From positions 62,001 through 126,000 of the forward strand of contig JADJWZ010000007.1 of the NCBI GenBank assembly GCA_016716125.1: a stretch of 64,000 bases of DNA, read 5' to 3'. The notes under the pieces are model-generated. The model did not search any database. It saw nothing but the letters and a program-made list of their open reading frames with translations, and was not told where the DNA came from. Shown here piece by piece: positions 53,210 to 62,676 of the stretch. This DNA is from Ignavibacteria bacterium. Its GTDB lineage: Bacteria; Bacteroidota; Ignavibacteria; Tepidaquicellales; Tepidaquicellaceae. The position numbers were made by a program, and so were the translations under genes. Every line of letters starts with the position of its first letter. Positions within the stretch are counted from its first letter, which is position 1.

Positions 53210-53728
53210 TTATTCAAATTTCTTTTTTGCCAGCACAATAGCGCCGACTATTGCAGCAAGCAGAAGGAAAGACGCCAGCTCAAATGGAAATGAATAATTT
53301 GTAAAGAGTTCGGTGCCGAGCTTCTCGGCGGTTCCCATCTCCAGAGCTTTATCAGACATACCTTTAAACTTACCTTCGAATCCGAAGTAAACCGTATATC
53401 CGAGAATTCCGAACAGCATAATTGCAAGAAGAATGGAAGTTAAACTTTTATATGTAAAAGATTCAATTTTTTTCTTTTCGAACTGCAGATTCAGGAGCAT
53501 AATTACGAAAACGAAAAGAACCATTATAGCTCCCATATAAACCAACACCTGAATAATTGCTATGAACTGAGCTTTAAGCAAAAGATAAAGTCCGGAGATA
53601 GTAAAGAAGTTAAGTATTAAAAATAATGCGCTGTTGATAGGGTTTCTTCTTGTGATCATAAAAATTGCAGACACAACAGATAAAAAACTCAGCGAGAAAA
53701 ATAAAACAGTTTCCAGATCGAATTTCAT
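53210..53728 (-). CDS. nuoJ: NADH-quinone oxidoreductase subunit J
   Basis: The 172-residue membrane protein has five membrane segments: VLFFSLSFLSVVSAIFMI, ALFLILNFFTISGLYLLL, AIIQVLVYMGAIMVLFVFVI, SLTSILLAIMLFGILGYTVY and FELASFLLLAAIVGAIVL. AQFIAIIQVLVYMGAIMVLF is the family hallmark. NuoJ is part of the proton-pumping arm of complex I. No other nuo genes are near it in the window, so it is separated from the operon where its partners would lie. A TATATTTG box lies upstream at 53753. Confidence 0.9.
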   Translation of the reverse strand: MKFDLETVLFFSLSFLSVVSAIFMITRRNPINSALFLILNFFTISGLYLLLKAQFIAIIQVLVYMGAIMVLFVFVIMLLNLQFEKKKIESFTYKSLTSILLAIMLFGILGYTVYFGFEGKFKGMSDKALEMGTAEKLGTELFTNYSFPFELASFLLLAAIVGAIVLAKKKFE

Positions 53729-53752
53729 AAATAGGATTAATTCAAAGCGTTA

Positions 53753-53760
53753 CAAATATA
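53753..53760 (-). promoter_or_regulatory. Possible -7 promoter box (TATATTTG) for nuoJ
   Basis: On the minus strand this reads TATATTTG, about 25 bases upstream of the nuoJ start at 53728, matching TAnnTTTG. Confidence 0.45.
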
Positions 53761-53961
53761 AGGTTTATATTTTATTTTTGTAATTCTAATTTACCTTTGA
53801 AAATTTTATTTAATGTTTTATTTTGCGCCGGATTTAAAAAAATCAATGCATTTGTAAAATAATTTCAATGATATAATATTTTATATGTATTTTAAAAACA
53901 GCCAAAGGTCATTTTACAATAATTATTGATTTATTAAATTGATATAAATTTAAAACCGGTT

Positions 53962-54834
53962 ATGAACTCTGACACTCTATTGAAAGAAAGGGACAAGTTA
54001 AAATTAATTATGCTAATAAATTCGGAAAGGTATGATGATGTTTTAAAAATTCTTGACAAAGTAAAAACACATCATGCAGGCACTTCAAAGACAAAAGATA
54101 AAAGATTTGTTATCAGAGAGATAGTAAGGAATATTTTAGATACGGGAATTGATTCCGCGAAAAAATTTTACCATGCCGGGAAATTATTCTGTGATAAAGA
54201 GAATGACAACGCGAAGGAAATAGGAATATCTCTGATATGGAGGGGATACGATTATAATCCGGAGATAGTAAAGCAGATACTTCTTAAAATTTCCGATGAT
54301 CCGAACTGGGAAGTAAGGGAATATGCCGGTAACGCACTTGCTGATACACTTTATTATCACAACGAATTTTTAACAGATCTGAAAGAATGGCGCAGTCATA
54401 CATCCGAAAATGTCAGAAGAGCTGTAGTATTTTCCGCACTGGCTTTCAGGGATGAAAAAAATTATAAAAAAGCTTTCACACTTCTAAGCAAGCTAATGAA
54501 AGACAGATCAGTATATGTCAGAAAAAATCTCGGACCGTTTATACTCGGTTCGCTTTTCGGAGGTAAATTTCCTGAAGAGACAACGGACTTTCTTAAGAAG
54601 TCCGGCAAATCAAAAGATCCTTATGTAAAATGGAATGTGATAATGGCATTTAATAACAGCTTTGGAAAAAACCATCCTGATAAAGCGTTTGATGTTCTCC
54701 GTATGTTTAAAGATGATAATGACATCAGAGTTATCAGAGCAATGAGGTCGACTTTAAACTTTTTAGGAAAGCATCATACTGAGAAAACAAAATGGTTTAT
54801 TGAGAAATATTACATGGATAAGATGAAACATTAG
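53962..54834 (+). CDS. HEAT-repeat / DNA alkylation repeat-like protein
   Basis: The 290-residue protein lacks signal peptide and membrane segments. From about residue 45 it has repeated helical pairs of HEAT type: WEVREYAGNALADTLYYHN, SENVRRAVVFSALAFRD, VYVRKNLGPFILGSLFG, YVKWNVIMAFNNSFGK and IRVIRAMRSTLNFLGK. The pattern resembles the AlkD-like DNA alkylation repeat family, which excises alkylated bases, but the catalytic Asp and Trp of AlkD cannot be fixed from this sequence. It may alternatively be a scaffold protein. Convergent with xdhC. Confidence 0.65.
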   Translation: MNSDTLLKERDKLKLIMLINSERYDDVLKILDKVKTHHAGTSKTKDKRFVIREIVRNILDTGIDSAKKFYHAGKLFCDKENDNAKEIGISLIWRGYDYNPEIVKQILLKISDDPNWEVREYAGNALADTLYYHNEFLTDLKEWRSHTSENVRRAVVFSALAFRDEKNYKKAFTLLSKLMKDRSVYVRKNLGPFILGSLFGGKFPEETTDFLKKSGKSKDPYVKWNVIMAFNNSFGKNHPDKAFDVLRMFKDDNDIRVIRAMRSTLNFLGKHHTEKTKWFIEKYYMDKMKH

Positions 54835-54846
54835 TAAAAGAGAGTT

Positions 54847-55836
54847 TTACTCAGATAAGTTACGTGTCTTAATAATCTCAGCCGCAATACTGACGGCGAT
54901 TTCTTCAGGTGTATTACTGTTGATCTCAATCCCTACCGGCGCTTTAACTCTTCTGATCAAATTTTTATCAACTCCTTCCTTTACTGCGTCGGAGAAAATT
55001 TTTTTGATCTTTGCTTTTGTTCCCATCAGACCTAAATATTTTAAATCCTTACTTAACAATTGAATCAATGCCTGTTTATCACTTTCGAATTTCGTAGTTA
55101 CTATGACTGCATAATTTACATTATACTTTAAAGCACATTTTCCTACTTCACTGAAAGTGCGTGTAATTAATTTAGATGAAATAAATTTTTTAAAATCAAC
55201 CTTCAATCCTTTTCTGTCATCAAATAAGATAATATTAAAATCCAGTGTCGATAAAAGATAGTACAGAGCTATACCCACATGACCTGCTCCTGCAATGAGT
55301 ATAGTATCCCTGAGTCCGGTATTTTCTGTAAACTGCCAGTCCTTCATTCCGGAAAATCTGAATGTATATCTTTCATTTTCAAAATTACCTGTGGTTCTGA
55401 TTTTTAATCCGTTGCTGCCTGTACTCACACAAATTTTTTTCCATTTTTCAAAAGACTTTGTGATCTTTTGAACTGTATGTAAGTCTTTATCAGTAATTAA
55501 ATTGGCTGAAATGATCTGCGATCCGGAACAGATCAGTCCGGATTCTCTTGCGGGTAGATCTGTCGCACTGTGTATTTTGTGTTTATAGTGAATCAGATTC
55601 TCAATAGTATTTATCTCTTCACCGATATGGAAAAGCTCTCTGCTGTTTTTAATAAGTTCAAACTCCATTATCCCGCCGCCGACAGATCCGGTATAATTTC
55701 CGGCTTCACTGACAGCCATTCTGAATCCGGTCTTTCCGGGCGAACCTTTTGTATGACTGACGACTGAATAAAGGATTACATTCTTATTTTCTGATAATTC
55801 ACGGAGAGTAAAATTCCAGATTTGCAGTCCTGACAT
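54847..55836 (-). CDS. xdhC: XdhC-family xanthine dehydrogenase accessory protein
   Basis: The 329-residue protein has the XdhC_CoxI domain at the N terminus (ENKNVILYSVVSHTKGSPGK, VSEAGNYTGSVGGGIMEFEL) and a Rossmann-like C-terminal domain (ILIAGAGHVGIALYYLLSTL and PEEIAVSIAAEIIK). XdhC binds and inserts the sulfurated molybdenum cofactor into xanthine dehydrogenase. It lies 10 bases downstream of xdhB, the last gene of xdhA-xdhB-xdhC on the minus strand. The stop is in a short hairpin shared with the convergent HEAT gene. Confidence 0.88.
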   Translation of the reverse strand: MSGLQIWNFTLRELSENKNVILYSVVSHTKGSPGKTGFRMAVSEAGNYTGSVGGGIMEFELIKNSRELFHIGEEINTIENLIHYKHKIHSATDLPARESGLICSGSQIISANLITDKDLHTVQKITKSFEKWKKICVSTGSNGLKIRTTGNFENERYTFRFSGMKDWQFTENTGLRDTILIAGAGHVGIALYYLLSTLDFNIILFDDRKGLKVDFKKFISSKLITRTFSEVGKCALKYNVNYAVIVTTKFESDKQALIQLLSKDLKYLGLMGTKAKIKKIFSDAVKEGVDKNLIRRVKAPVGIEINSNTPEEIAVSIAAEIIKTRNLSE

Positions 55837-55846
55837 TTGTGCAGAA

Positions 55847-58156
55847 TTATTTTGATTTATTGTCTGAATTATTTACAGCCGTGGAAAGTGCTTCTTCGGC
55901 GAAAGTATTTTCATATAATTTCAGCAATACTTTTTCCGGCGTAAAAGGCGCTGAAAATTCCGGCGCTGCATCTGTGTTGAATTCTCTGACAGCATTCATA
56001 ATAGCAAAATATGCGCCGATGCCGTACATAAGCGGGGGTTCTCCTATTGCTTTGGAATTAAAAATACCGACGGGGTTTGGTTTGTCTAAAAATTGTATAT
56101 TTACTTCTGCCGGAGTAAAATGCAGATCAGGCACTTTATATGTAGAAAGAAGATCAGTAAGAAGTTTTCCTTTTTTATCATGCATAATCTCTTCGATTGT
56201 CATCCATCCGAGTCCCTGCATCAATGCGCCTTCAGCCTGTCCAAGATCAATTACCGGATTAAGACTGTGACCAAAATCATGAACGGCTTTGACTGAATCA
56301 ATTTTATATATTCCTCTCAGACAGTCAACAGTCACTTCGATAAATGCAGTGCCGTAAACATGATACCGGAAAGGATTGCCTTTATTTGAATCCCTGTCAA
56401 AAAATAATTCCGGAGTAGAGTAATGAGCGTAATCACAGAGACTGATCCTTTTTGAATATGCATTCTCAACTATTGTGTCCCAGCTCAATCCGGTATCATT
56501 TTCATTCAAAAAAACTTTTTCATCTTTAATAAATAAACCAATAGAATTTTTTAAACTTAAATCATCTGCCGCAGAATTCAGCAGTCTCCCGAGAATATTA
56601 TTACAGGCGATTAATACGGCGTTACAATTCATATCAGCGCCGGAGCTTGCAGCCGTCGGCGAAGTGTTTGCAGATCTAGTAGTATTGGTTGGTTCATTTT
56701 TAATTTTGTCATGACTCACCGAAAAGACTCTTGATATTACTTCACGAATCTTGGCGTTAACTCCCTGCCCCATTTCTACAGCGGCAGTACTGAATCCGAC
56801 GGAGCCGTCTGTATAAACATTTACGAGAGCATTTGCCTGATTCATACGCGTAGTTGTAAATGCGATTCCAAAACAAATCGGCATATATGCATAACCTTTT
56901 TTGCTAAGTGAGTTTACTGAATTGAATTGTCTGATCTTATTTATAACTTCCGGAAGCTCAAAATCCTTTTCCGCTTTATCCCATGAGATCCCTGTCATTA
57001 CATTTACAGCTTTCTGACCGTAATGGAAATGATCATCTTCTTTCAGCAGATTTTTTCTTTGTATAATGTCCGGCGCAATATTCATCTTCACAGCAGCTAT
57101 ATAGACAGCGCTCTCTATTACAAACATTCCCTGCGGACCGCCGAATCCTCTGAAAGCAGTATTCGGAGCCAGGTTCGTCCTGCAGCAGTAACCTGTTGCC
57201 TTTACATTCGGAATATAGTAGCTGTTAGTGCAGTGAAATAATGAGCGGTCAAGAATTGCAGGAGACAAATCAGCTGATGCGCCGGAATTCTGATAGAATG
57301 TAACTTCATAAGCGAGTATCAGTCCTTCTGAGTTTAATCCGATTTTGAAATCAGATGAATAGGGATTTCTCTTGCCTGTCATTATCATATCGTCATGTCT
57401 TGACAGAATTAGTTTCACCGGTTTGTTGAGAAGAAATGCCGCAAGCGCGGAGAGAGCTGCCCATGGAGAAGCCTGATCTTCCTTGCCTCCGAATCCGCCG
57501 CCGAGCCGTGTAACTTCAACTTCAATTTTATTTTTTGAAATACCGAGTACTTCTGAAACAACTTTCTGAACTGCAGACGGACCCTGAGTAGATGAAATTA
57601 CTTTTATGCTGCCGCCTTCGAGAGGACAAGAAAGCGCGCCTTGTGTTTCCAGATAGAGATGTTCCTGTCCGCCTGATTCACATTTACCGGATTCAATGAT
57701 ATCACATTTATCCCAGACATCTTCGACATTTCCGGATTCAAAAATCCTCGGAGGTATTGAAAGATGACCTAATGCAAATGCTTCACGCGGGTCAGTAATA
57801 ACTGGAAGTCCTTCATATTTTATCAGGATCTTCTTTGACGCTTCTGACGCAATGAATCTGGATTCGGCAATTACAAGCGCTACAGGCATTCCGATATAAT
57901 GAACTTCATTTTCAGCTAGAAGACATTCATCCCGGACAATACCGCCAATTTGATTTATCCCGGGAATATCCTTATAAGTAAATATTTTTATGACACCTTT
58001 TATTGAGTATGCTTCTGTAAGATCTAATGACAGGATTTTTCCGTGAGCGCATTTTGAATAAAAAACTTTTGCATATAACGTACCTTCAGGAACAATTATA
58101 TCATCTATGAATAAAGATCTGCCGGTAATATGCTGAATAATGTCGTAGTCTTTCAT
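55847..58156 (-). CDS. xdhB: Xanthine dehydrogenase, molybdenum-binding subunit
   Basis: The 769-residue protein starts with the a/b hammerhead region (ITGRSLFIDDIIVPEGTLYA) and continues with molybdopterin-binding domains: EVTRLGGGFGGKEDQASPWA, AFRGFGGPQGMFVIESAVY, VGFSTAAVEMGQGVNAKIRE and KAIGEPPLMYGIGAYFAI with the catalytic Glu (GEPP). It oxidises hypoxanthine/xanthine or a related N-heterocycle at the Mo centre. It overlaps the small subunit gene by 4 bases (ATGA-type) and is followed by xdhC. Substrate specificity is not certain from sequence. Confidence 0.92.
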   Translation of the reverse strand: MKDYDIIQHITGRSLFIDDIIVPEGTLYAKVFYSKCAHGKILSLDLTEAYSIKGVIKIFTYKDIPGINQIGGIVRDECLLAENEVHYIGMPVALVIAESRFIASEASKKILIKYEGLPVITDPREAFALGHLSIPPRIFESGNVEDVWDKCDIIESGKCESGGQEHLYLETQGALSCPLEGGSIKVISSTQGPSAVQKVVSEVLGISKNKIEVEVTRLGGGFGGKEDQASPWAALSALAAFLLNKPVKLILSRHDDMIMTGKRNPYSSDFKIGLNSEGLILAYEVTFYQNSGASADLSPAILDRSLFHCTNSYYIPNVKATGYCCRTNLAPNTAFRGFGGPQGMFVIESAVYIAAVKMNIAPDIIQRKNLLKEDDHFHYGQKAVNVMTGISWDKAEKDFELPEVINKIRQFNSVNSLSKKGYAYMPICFGIAFTTTRMNQANALVNVYTDGSVGFSTAAVEMGQGVNAKIREVISRVFSVSHDKIKNEPTNTTRSANTSPTAASSGADMNCNAVLIACNNILGRLLNSAADDLSLKNSIGLFIKDEKVFLNENDTGLSWDTIVENAYSKRISLCDYAHYSTPELFFDRDSNKGNPFRYHVYGTAFIEVTVDCLRGIYKIDSVKAVHDFGHSLNPVIDLGQAEGALMQGLGWMTIEEIMHDKKGKLLTDLLSTYKVPDLHFTPAEVNIQFLDKPNPVGIFNSKAIGEPPLMYGIGAYFAIMNAVREFNTDAAPEFSAPFTPEKVLLKLYENTFAEEALSTAVNNSDNKSK

Positions 58157-59580
58157 ACAGTTTCTTTAATACTAATTAATTCCGGGAACAATTTGATAAA
58201 ATGAGCATAGATCAGTCTGGACAAAAGGAGTCTTTTGTAACTTTCACTTCCGCGGGCATCACTGATCGGAGAAATTTCAGTGCCGGCAATTCTGACAGCT
58301 TCTCTGATTGTTGCGGCATTTATATTTTTACCTGTGAGGTATTCAGAAGTAAGAGAAAGAAATTTTGGAGTTTCAAACACTCCTCCTGCTGAAATATTTA
58401 TTTTATTGATATAATCATTTTCTGATTCCAGATATAATGCTGTATTAACAGTAGCAATATCGAGATAAGTGCGTTTGGATACTTTTTCAAAATTAAAAAA
58501 ATATTTGCTCTGAGGTAATTTAAATCTGACATACTTTAAAATTTCCCCGCGGGATCTTACGGTTTTTTTATAACTCACAAAATAATCTTTAAGACTGACA
58601 GTGCGTTCAGAAGTATTCTCTGATAAAATTACATCTGAATCAAGCGAAAGAAAGAATGCAGTCATATCACCGATAGGGGAGGCGTTATTGATGTTGCCGC
58701 CAAGAGTTGCATTGTTTCTGATCGGAGTCGAACCGAAGAGTTCAGAAAATCCGTTAATGTCCGGAAACAATTTTTTTATAAGAACGGAATCCAAAATATC
58801 TGTAACGGTTGCAGAAGCGCTCACACAGCAAAAGCCATCATCTTCATAAATAGTATCCGGATTATTTTTTTTGAAAATAAAAGAAAGACTGGATGAGAGC
58901 ATCTCATCAGGTTTCTGAACGAAGAGATCCGTTCCTCCTCCGACATAATAGTCAGGCATATCAGAGATATTACTATCGGTTAATACAATATGCAGATCAT
59001 TTAATTTTTCTTTAACTTTCAGGAAATATTCAGGGATAATATTTTTGTCTACAAGATAAAATAATCTCTTGTCAAAATCATCCGGAGCATTTTCGAATTC
59101 ATTTTGTAAATTACCGGCAGCTCTGATAATGGAGCTGTGTCCCGTACATCTGCAGACATTTCCGTCTATAAAGTCCAGTATATTTTTGTTTTTCAGTTTG
59201 TCTGAAGTCAGAAAATATGCAGTAAGAGAAACAATAAATCCCGGCGTACAGAAACCGCATTGAGAAGCTCCTTCTATAACAAAAGATGACTGAACGGGAG
59301 ACAACTGAGACTTATTAAGATTGAGACCTTCAATAGTAACAATATGCGAACCGTGAATATTCATAACCGGAACGAGACAGGAGTTTACAGTCCGGTAAAT
59401 TAATTTATCATTCTCTAAAGAGCCGCAGATCACGGTACATGCGCCGCAGTCGCCTTCTTTACATCCTTCTTTGGCGCCTGTAAGTTTACATGATCTTAAA
59501 AAATCAAGTGTAACGGTAGCGGGATTTAATTCGGAATTAACAGCGGTATTGTTAAGTAAGAATGAAATATTCTGATTCAT
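58153..59580 (-). CDS. xdhA: Xanthine dehydrogenase, 2Fe-2S and FAD subunit
   Basis: The 475-residue protein has two [2Fe-2S] domains: CKEGDCGACTVICG and further Cys at 82 region, then ASQCGFCTPGFIVSL and GNVCRCTGHSSI. The FAD-binding domain (about 200-360) follows with DYYVGGGTDLFVQK and NATLGGNINNASPIGDMTA, and a CO dehydrogenase flavoprotein C-terminal domain. Electrons pass from the Mo centre through Fe-S to FAD and NAD+. It is the first gene of the minus-strand xdhA-xdhB-xdhC operon. Purine catabolism in the cytoplasm is the expected role. Confidence 0.92.
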   Translation of the reverse strand: MNQNISFLLNNTAVNSELNPATVTLDFLRSCKLTGAKEGCKEGDCGACTVICGSLENDKLIYRTVNSCLVPVMNIHGSHIVTIEGLNLNKSQLSPVQSSFVIEGASQCGFCTPGFIVSLTAYFLTSDKLKNKNILDFIDGNVCRCTGHSSIIRAAGNLQNEFENAPDDFDKRLFYLVDKNIIPEYFLKVKEKLNDLHIVLTDSNISDMPDYYVGGGTDLFVQKPDEMLSSSLSFIFKKNNPDTIYEDDGFCCVSASATVTDILDSVLIKKLFPDINGFSELFGSTPIRNNATLGGNINNASPIGDMTAFFLSLDSDVILSENTSERTVSLKDYFVSYKKTVRSRGEILKYVRFKLPQSKYFFNFEKVSKRTYLDIATVNTALYLESENDYINKINISAGGVFETPKFLSLTSEYLTGKNINAATIREAVRIAGTEISPISDARGSESYKRLLLSRLIYAHFIKLFPELISIKETV

Positions 59581-59691
59581 AGAAGGAGATGTACGAATTT
59601 ATGTTTGTTTATAAATTAAAAATATTAGAGAGAAGTTACAACGGATTACATAATAAATTTAGGCAGTAGGAGAGAGGTGCTGTATATAAGC

Positions 59692-59720
59692 GGGAAAAAA
59701 CCGTTTAACGGTTTTTTCCC
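59692..59720 (-). terminator. Rho-independent terminator
   Basis: Perfect 12-bp stem GGGAAAAAACCG/CGGTTTTTTCCC with a 5-base loop (59704-59708), just past the minus-strand lipoprotein gene ending at 59747. The T-rich arm is within the stem. Confidence 0.75.
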
Positions 59721-59746
59721 TATACGATAAAACTTGTTTCTTCTGT

Positions 59747-60400
59747 TTACTTTCTGACTATTCCTGAACTTAAAAAATCCTCTACCATTCTTTCTGAATA
59801 TGAACTTGCTAAATCACTGATGGAAGCAGGATTCAATGTCTCTGACTGCGCAGACCATATAAGCTCTTCATTAGATACATCATAAAAATTACTTGTTAAA
59901 AATACATTTGTTGACTTAGTATAATAACCGGGAGTATTTACTATATTATAAGAACCATAATAATAATTATAGAACGGATAATATGAATTGTAAGGAGAAT
60001 AATATGTAGAACCCGGTACATATCTTTCTTCTTCTTTTATGTCAAGAACAGATATTACCATAGCTCCGTCTACGCCAAGCTCCTTCATTTTTTCCTTTAC
60101 AACTTCCTGCTTTTCAGGATCAGCTTTACCGTCTCCGTCAGAATCAAACATAGTTGTTGAAATTACATTTGTACCGGCTACAGCATTTATTCCGTTCTTC
60201 TTAAGCTGACTTACAATTGCATTCTCTACTTTTGATTTTGCAACAATATTACTCGAAATTCCCATGACAATGATCTTCTTGTATTTTTTTGCTGAGGTTG
60301 CGGGTTTTTTCCATGTACCTGACATTTCTGTTACTGATGAACAGGAATAAAATGTTACAGCAAAGACTAAAGTTATAATAGATAATAATATTTTTTGCAT
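59747..60400 (-). CDS. Lipoprotein with Tyr-rich segment, unknown function
   Basis: I do not recognise a defined family. The 217-residue product has a lipoprotein signal (MQKILLSIITLVFAVTFYSC, lipobox with Cys at 20), then an alpha/beta domain (about 40-120; KKIIVMGISSNIVAKSKVEN, VDGAMVISVLDIKEEERYV) resembling the periplasmic GNA1162/DUF4136-like fold. Next is a Tyr-rich stretch (about 130-155; YYSPYNSYYPFYNYYYGSYN) and a last part with VFLTSNFYDVSNEELIWSAQ. Likely anchored in the outer or inner membrane facing the periplasm. Single gene with its own terminator. Confidence 0.65.
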   Translation of the reverse strand: MQKILLSIITLVFAVTFYSCSSVTEMSGTWKKPATSAKKYKKIIVMGISSNIVAKSKVENAIVSQLKKNGINAVAGTNVISTTMFDSDGDGKADPEKQEVVKEKMKELGVDGAMVISVLDIKEEERYVPGSTYYSPYNSYYPFYNYYYGSYNIVNTPGYYTKSTNVFLTSNFYDVSNEELIWSAQSETLNPASISDLASSYSERMVEDFLSSGIVRK

Positions 60401-60480
60401 AATTATTTTTTTGATTTTATTTTTAAATAATTTTTTTGAAAATATATGAATTATTAAATAAGTTAAAGTTATTAAATGAT

Positions 60481-61869
60481 TTAAAATATTTCACTGATTT
60501 CCTTAATGATCTTTTTGTTAATCTTTATTGCTTCTTTTGCTGATCCTGCTTCCGTTATTATTCTTATGATCGGTTCAGTATTTGATTTCCTTAAATGTAT
60601 CCAATGATCTGAAAAATCTATTTTTAATCCGTCATCAGTATTAATTCTGACATTATTGTTTTTCACGGAATATTTCTCTTTAAATTTTCTTAATACTTTG
60701 TCCGGATCTTTTATATTCTCAATTCTGGATTTGTAAATGAAATATTCCGGCAAACCCGATTTATATTCACTAAGACTTTTCCCTGAATCTGCAAGTTCAT
60801 TTAATACAAGAGCAATTCCTGCAAGAGAATCTCTTCCGTAATGAAGTTCAGGATAAATTATTCCTCCGCTGCCTTCTCCGCCTATTATGGAACGTCTCTT
60901 CTTCATTTCATTTACAACATTTATTTCACCTACAGAACTTCTGAAGACTTTAGATTTAAATTTTAAAGCTACATCTTCAACAGATCTTGTTGTTGAAAGA
61001 TTTACAGTTACATTTTCTCCGGATCCGGATTGAATTCTTAAAACATAATTTACAGCCATTGTGATCGTGTTTTCTTCTCCGAAAGGTTTGCCTTTATCAG
61101 TTATCAAAACCAGTCTGTCCGCATCCGGATCTACTGCAATCCCTATATCAGCCTTATTTTTTATAACTGATTTTGAAAGTGATGTGAGATTTTCCGGAAT
61201 AGGTTCAGGAGTGTGCGGGAAAATTCCGCTTCCGTCGCAATGAAGTCTGATCACTTTGCATCCAAGTTTTTCAAGTAATTCCGGAACAATATATGACCCT
61301 GAAGAATTTACTGCATCTACTACTACTCTAAATTCTCTCTTTCTGATCTTATTAATATTCAGGATTTTTAAATTCAAAACTTTTTTAGTATGGTAACTGC
61401 ACATTGAATTATCATAAGTCAATTTTCCCGTATTATTAAGTTCCTGATATTTAAACATCTCTTTCCCGGCGATCTTAATTAATTCTTCTATCTGAATATC
61501 GTTCAGGAATGTGCCGTCCGGATTTAAAAATTTCATGCCGTTCCAGATCTGAGGATTGTGTGATGCAGTAATAGAGATCCCGCCGGAACATTTCAGATCT
61601 TCTGTCGCAATCTGAACTGTCGGAGTCGGAGCAACTCCGATATTAATAACGTCGGCTCCCGACATTCTTAATACACTGATAATAATATCTTCCGGTATGT
61701 CCCCGTTCATTCTCCCGTCTCTTCCGACTGCGATCCGGATTCTTTTCTTTCCTGAATTCTTCCGGCAGTATTCCGCAAAAGCTGAGGCATATTTTACAAT
61801 ATTTTGCGGAGTAAGGCTGTCTCCGGTAATTCCCCTTATTCCGGAAACTGATACAATTAATTCTGACAA
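60481..61869 (-). CDS. glmM: Phosphoglucosamine mutase
   Basis: The 462-residue protein is an alpha-D-phosphohexomutase: VSGIRGITGDSLTPQN at the start, GGISITASHNPQIWNGMKFL with the active-site Ser (SHNP), IAVDPDADRLVLI for Mg binding, GEGSGGIIYPE and a C-terminal RKSNTEPIIRIITEA that contacts phosphate. It interconverts GlcN-6-P and GlcN-1-P for UDP-GlcNAc. Some close relatives act on phosphomannose or phosphoglucose, but the neighbour is a UDP-sugar pyrophosphorylase. It lies 17 bases after that gene. Confidence 0.85.
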   Translation of the reverse strand: MSELIVSVSGIRGITGDSLTPQNIVKYASAFAEYCRKNSGKKRIRIAVGRDGRMNGDIPEDIIISVLRMSGADVINIGVAPTPTVQIATEDLKCSGGISITASHNPQIWNGMKFLNPDGTFLNDIQIEELIKIAGKEMFKYQELNNTGKLTYDNSMCSYHTKKVLNLKILNINKIRKREFRVVVDAVNSSGSYIVPELLEKLGCKVIRLHCDGSGIFPHTPEPIPENLTSLSKSVIKNKADIGIAVDPDADRLVLITDKGKPFGEENTITMAVNYVLRIQSGSGENVTVNLSTTRSVEDVALKFKSKVFRSSVGEINVVNEMKKRRSIIGGEGSGGIIYPELHYGRDSLAGIALVLNELADSGKSLSEYKSGLPEYFIYKSRIENIKDPDKVLRKFKEKYSVKNNNVRINTDDGLKIDFSDHWIHLRKSNTEPIIRIITEAGSAKEAIKINKKIIKEISEIF

Positions 61870-61886
61870 TTATATAAAATTTTAAT

Positions 61887-62639
61887 TTACTGAATCTTCA
61901 TTTCAAGTTCACTCAACTGCGCAGCTGAATTTACGCCGGTGATCTCTGTAATATTGCTTACTTTAAATGCACCTATTTTCATTCCCTTTGATCTGAAATA
62001 TTTAAAAATATCGGTCAAATAATATTCACCCTGAGCATTGTCAGTGCTGAGTGTATCAATTGCTTCAAACAAAATTTTACTTTCTATAATATAAATTCCT
62101 GAATTTATTTCACTGCATTTCAGTTCTTCTTCATTGCAGTCTTTGTGTTCTCTTATTTCATGAAATTCACCATACTCATTTCTGAGAACTCTGCCGTAAC
62201 CTGACGGATCTTCCGGCACTGCCGAGATCAGACTGGCATTAAAATTATTATCACTGTGAAATTTGAGAAATAATCCGACAGTATCTTCAGTCAGGAGAGG
62301 TACATCACCGGAAAGAATTAAAACATCCCCGTCAAAATCTTTAAGCAGTTCACGGGTTTGCATTATAGCATGCCCGGTACCCAACTGTTTATCCTGATGT
62401 GCATAAAATATTTTACCGGATAATTCTGAAAATCTTTTATCAAGAAAATTTATAACAGATTTTTTTTGATGACCGACAACCGGAATTATTATGTCCGAGT
62501 TTATTTCCTCTGTAAGACTGACGACATATTCTATAAGCGGCTTCCCTTTAAGTTCAAACATAACTTTTGACTTATCGGGATTATTCATTCTTTTCCCTTT
62601 TCCGGCAGCCATTATAACAGCAGCTAATTTTTTTTTCAT
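61887..62639 (-). CDS. GlmU-type sugar-1-phosphate uridylyltransferase (no acetyltransferase domain)
   Basis: The 250-residue protein has the nucleotidyltransferase fold of GlmU: AAVIMAAGKGKRMNNPDKSK, YAHQDKQLGTGHAIMQT (substrate loop with QLGTGHA), LILSGDVPLLTEDT and INSGIYIIES. It should make UDP-GlcNAc (or a related UDP-sugar) from UTP and the 1-phosphate. Full GlmU is about 450 residues with a C-terminal left-handed beta-helix acetyltransferase; here the sequence ends after the first domain, so acetylation must come from elsewhere. It is close upstream of glmM in the same strand. Confidence 0.82.
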   Translation of the reverse strand: MKKKLAAVIMAAGKGKRMNNPDKSKVMFELKGKPLIEYVVSLTEEINSDIIIPVVGHQKKSVINFLDKRFSELSGKIFYAHQDKQLGTGHAIMQTRELLKDFDGDVLILSGDVPLLTEDTVGLFLKFHSDNNFNASLISAVPEDPSGYGRVLRNEYGEFHEIREHKDCNEEELKCSEINSGIYIIESKILFEAIDTLSTDNAQGEYYLTDIFKYFRSKGMKIGAFKVSNITEITGVNSAAQLSELEMKIQ

Positions 62640-62676
62640 TTAATGATCTTTGTATATTATTTTTCTGAAGTGATTT

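Noticed and set aside
54833..54851. Hairpin AGTAAAA/TTTTACT between the HEAT and xdhC genes
   Set aside because: It is only 7 AT-rich pairs, overlaps coding sequence and has no T run on either strand.
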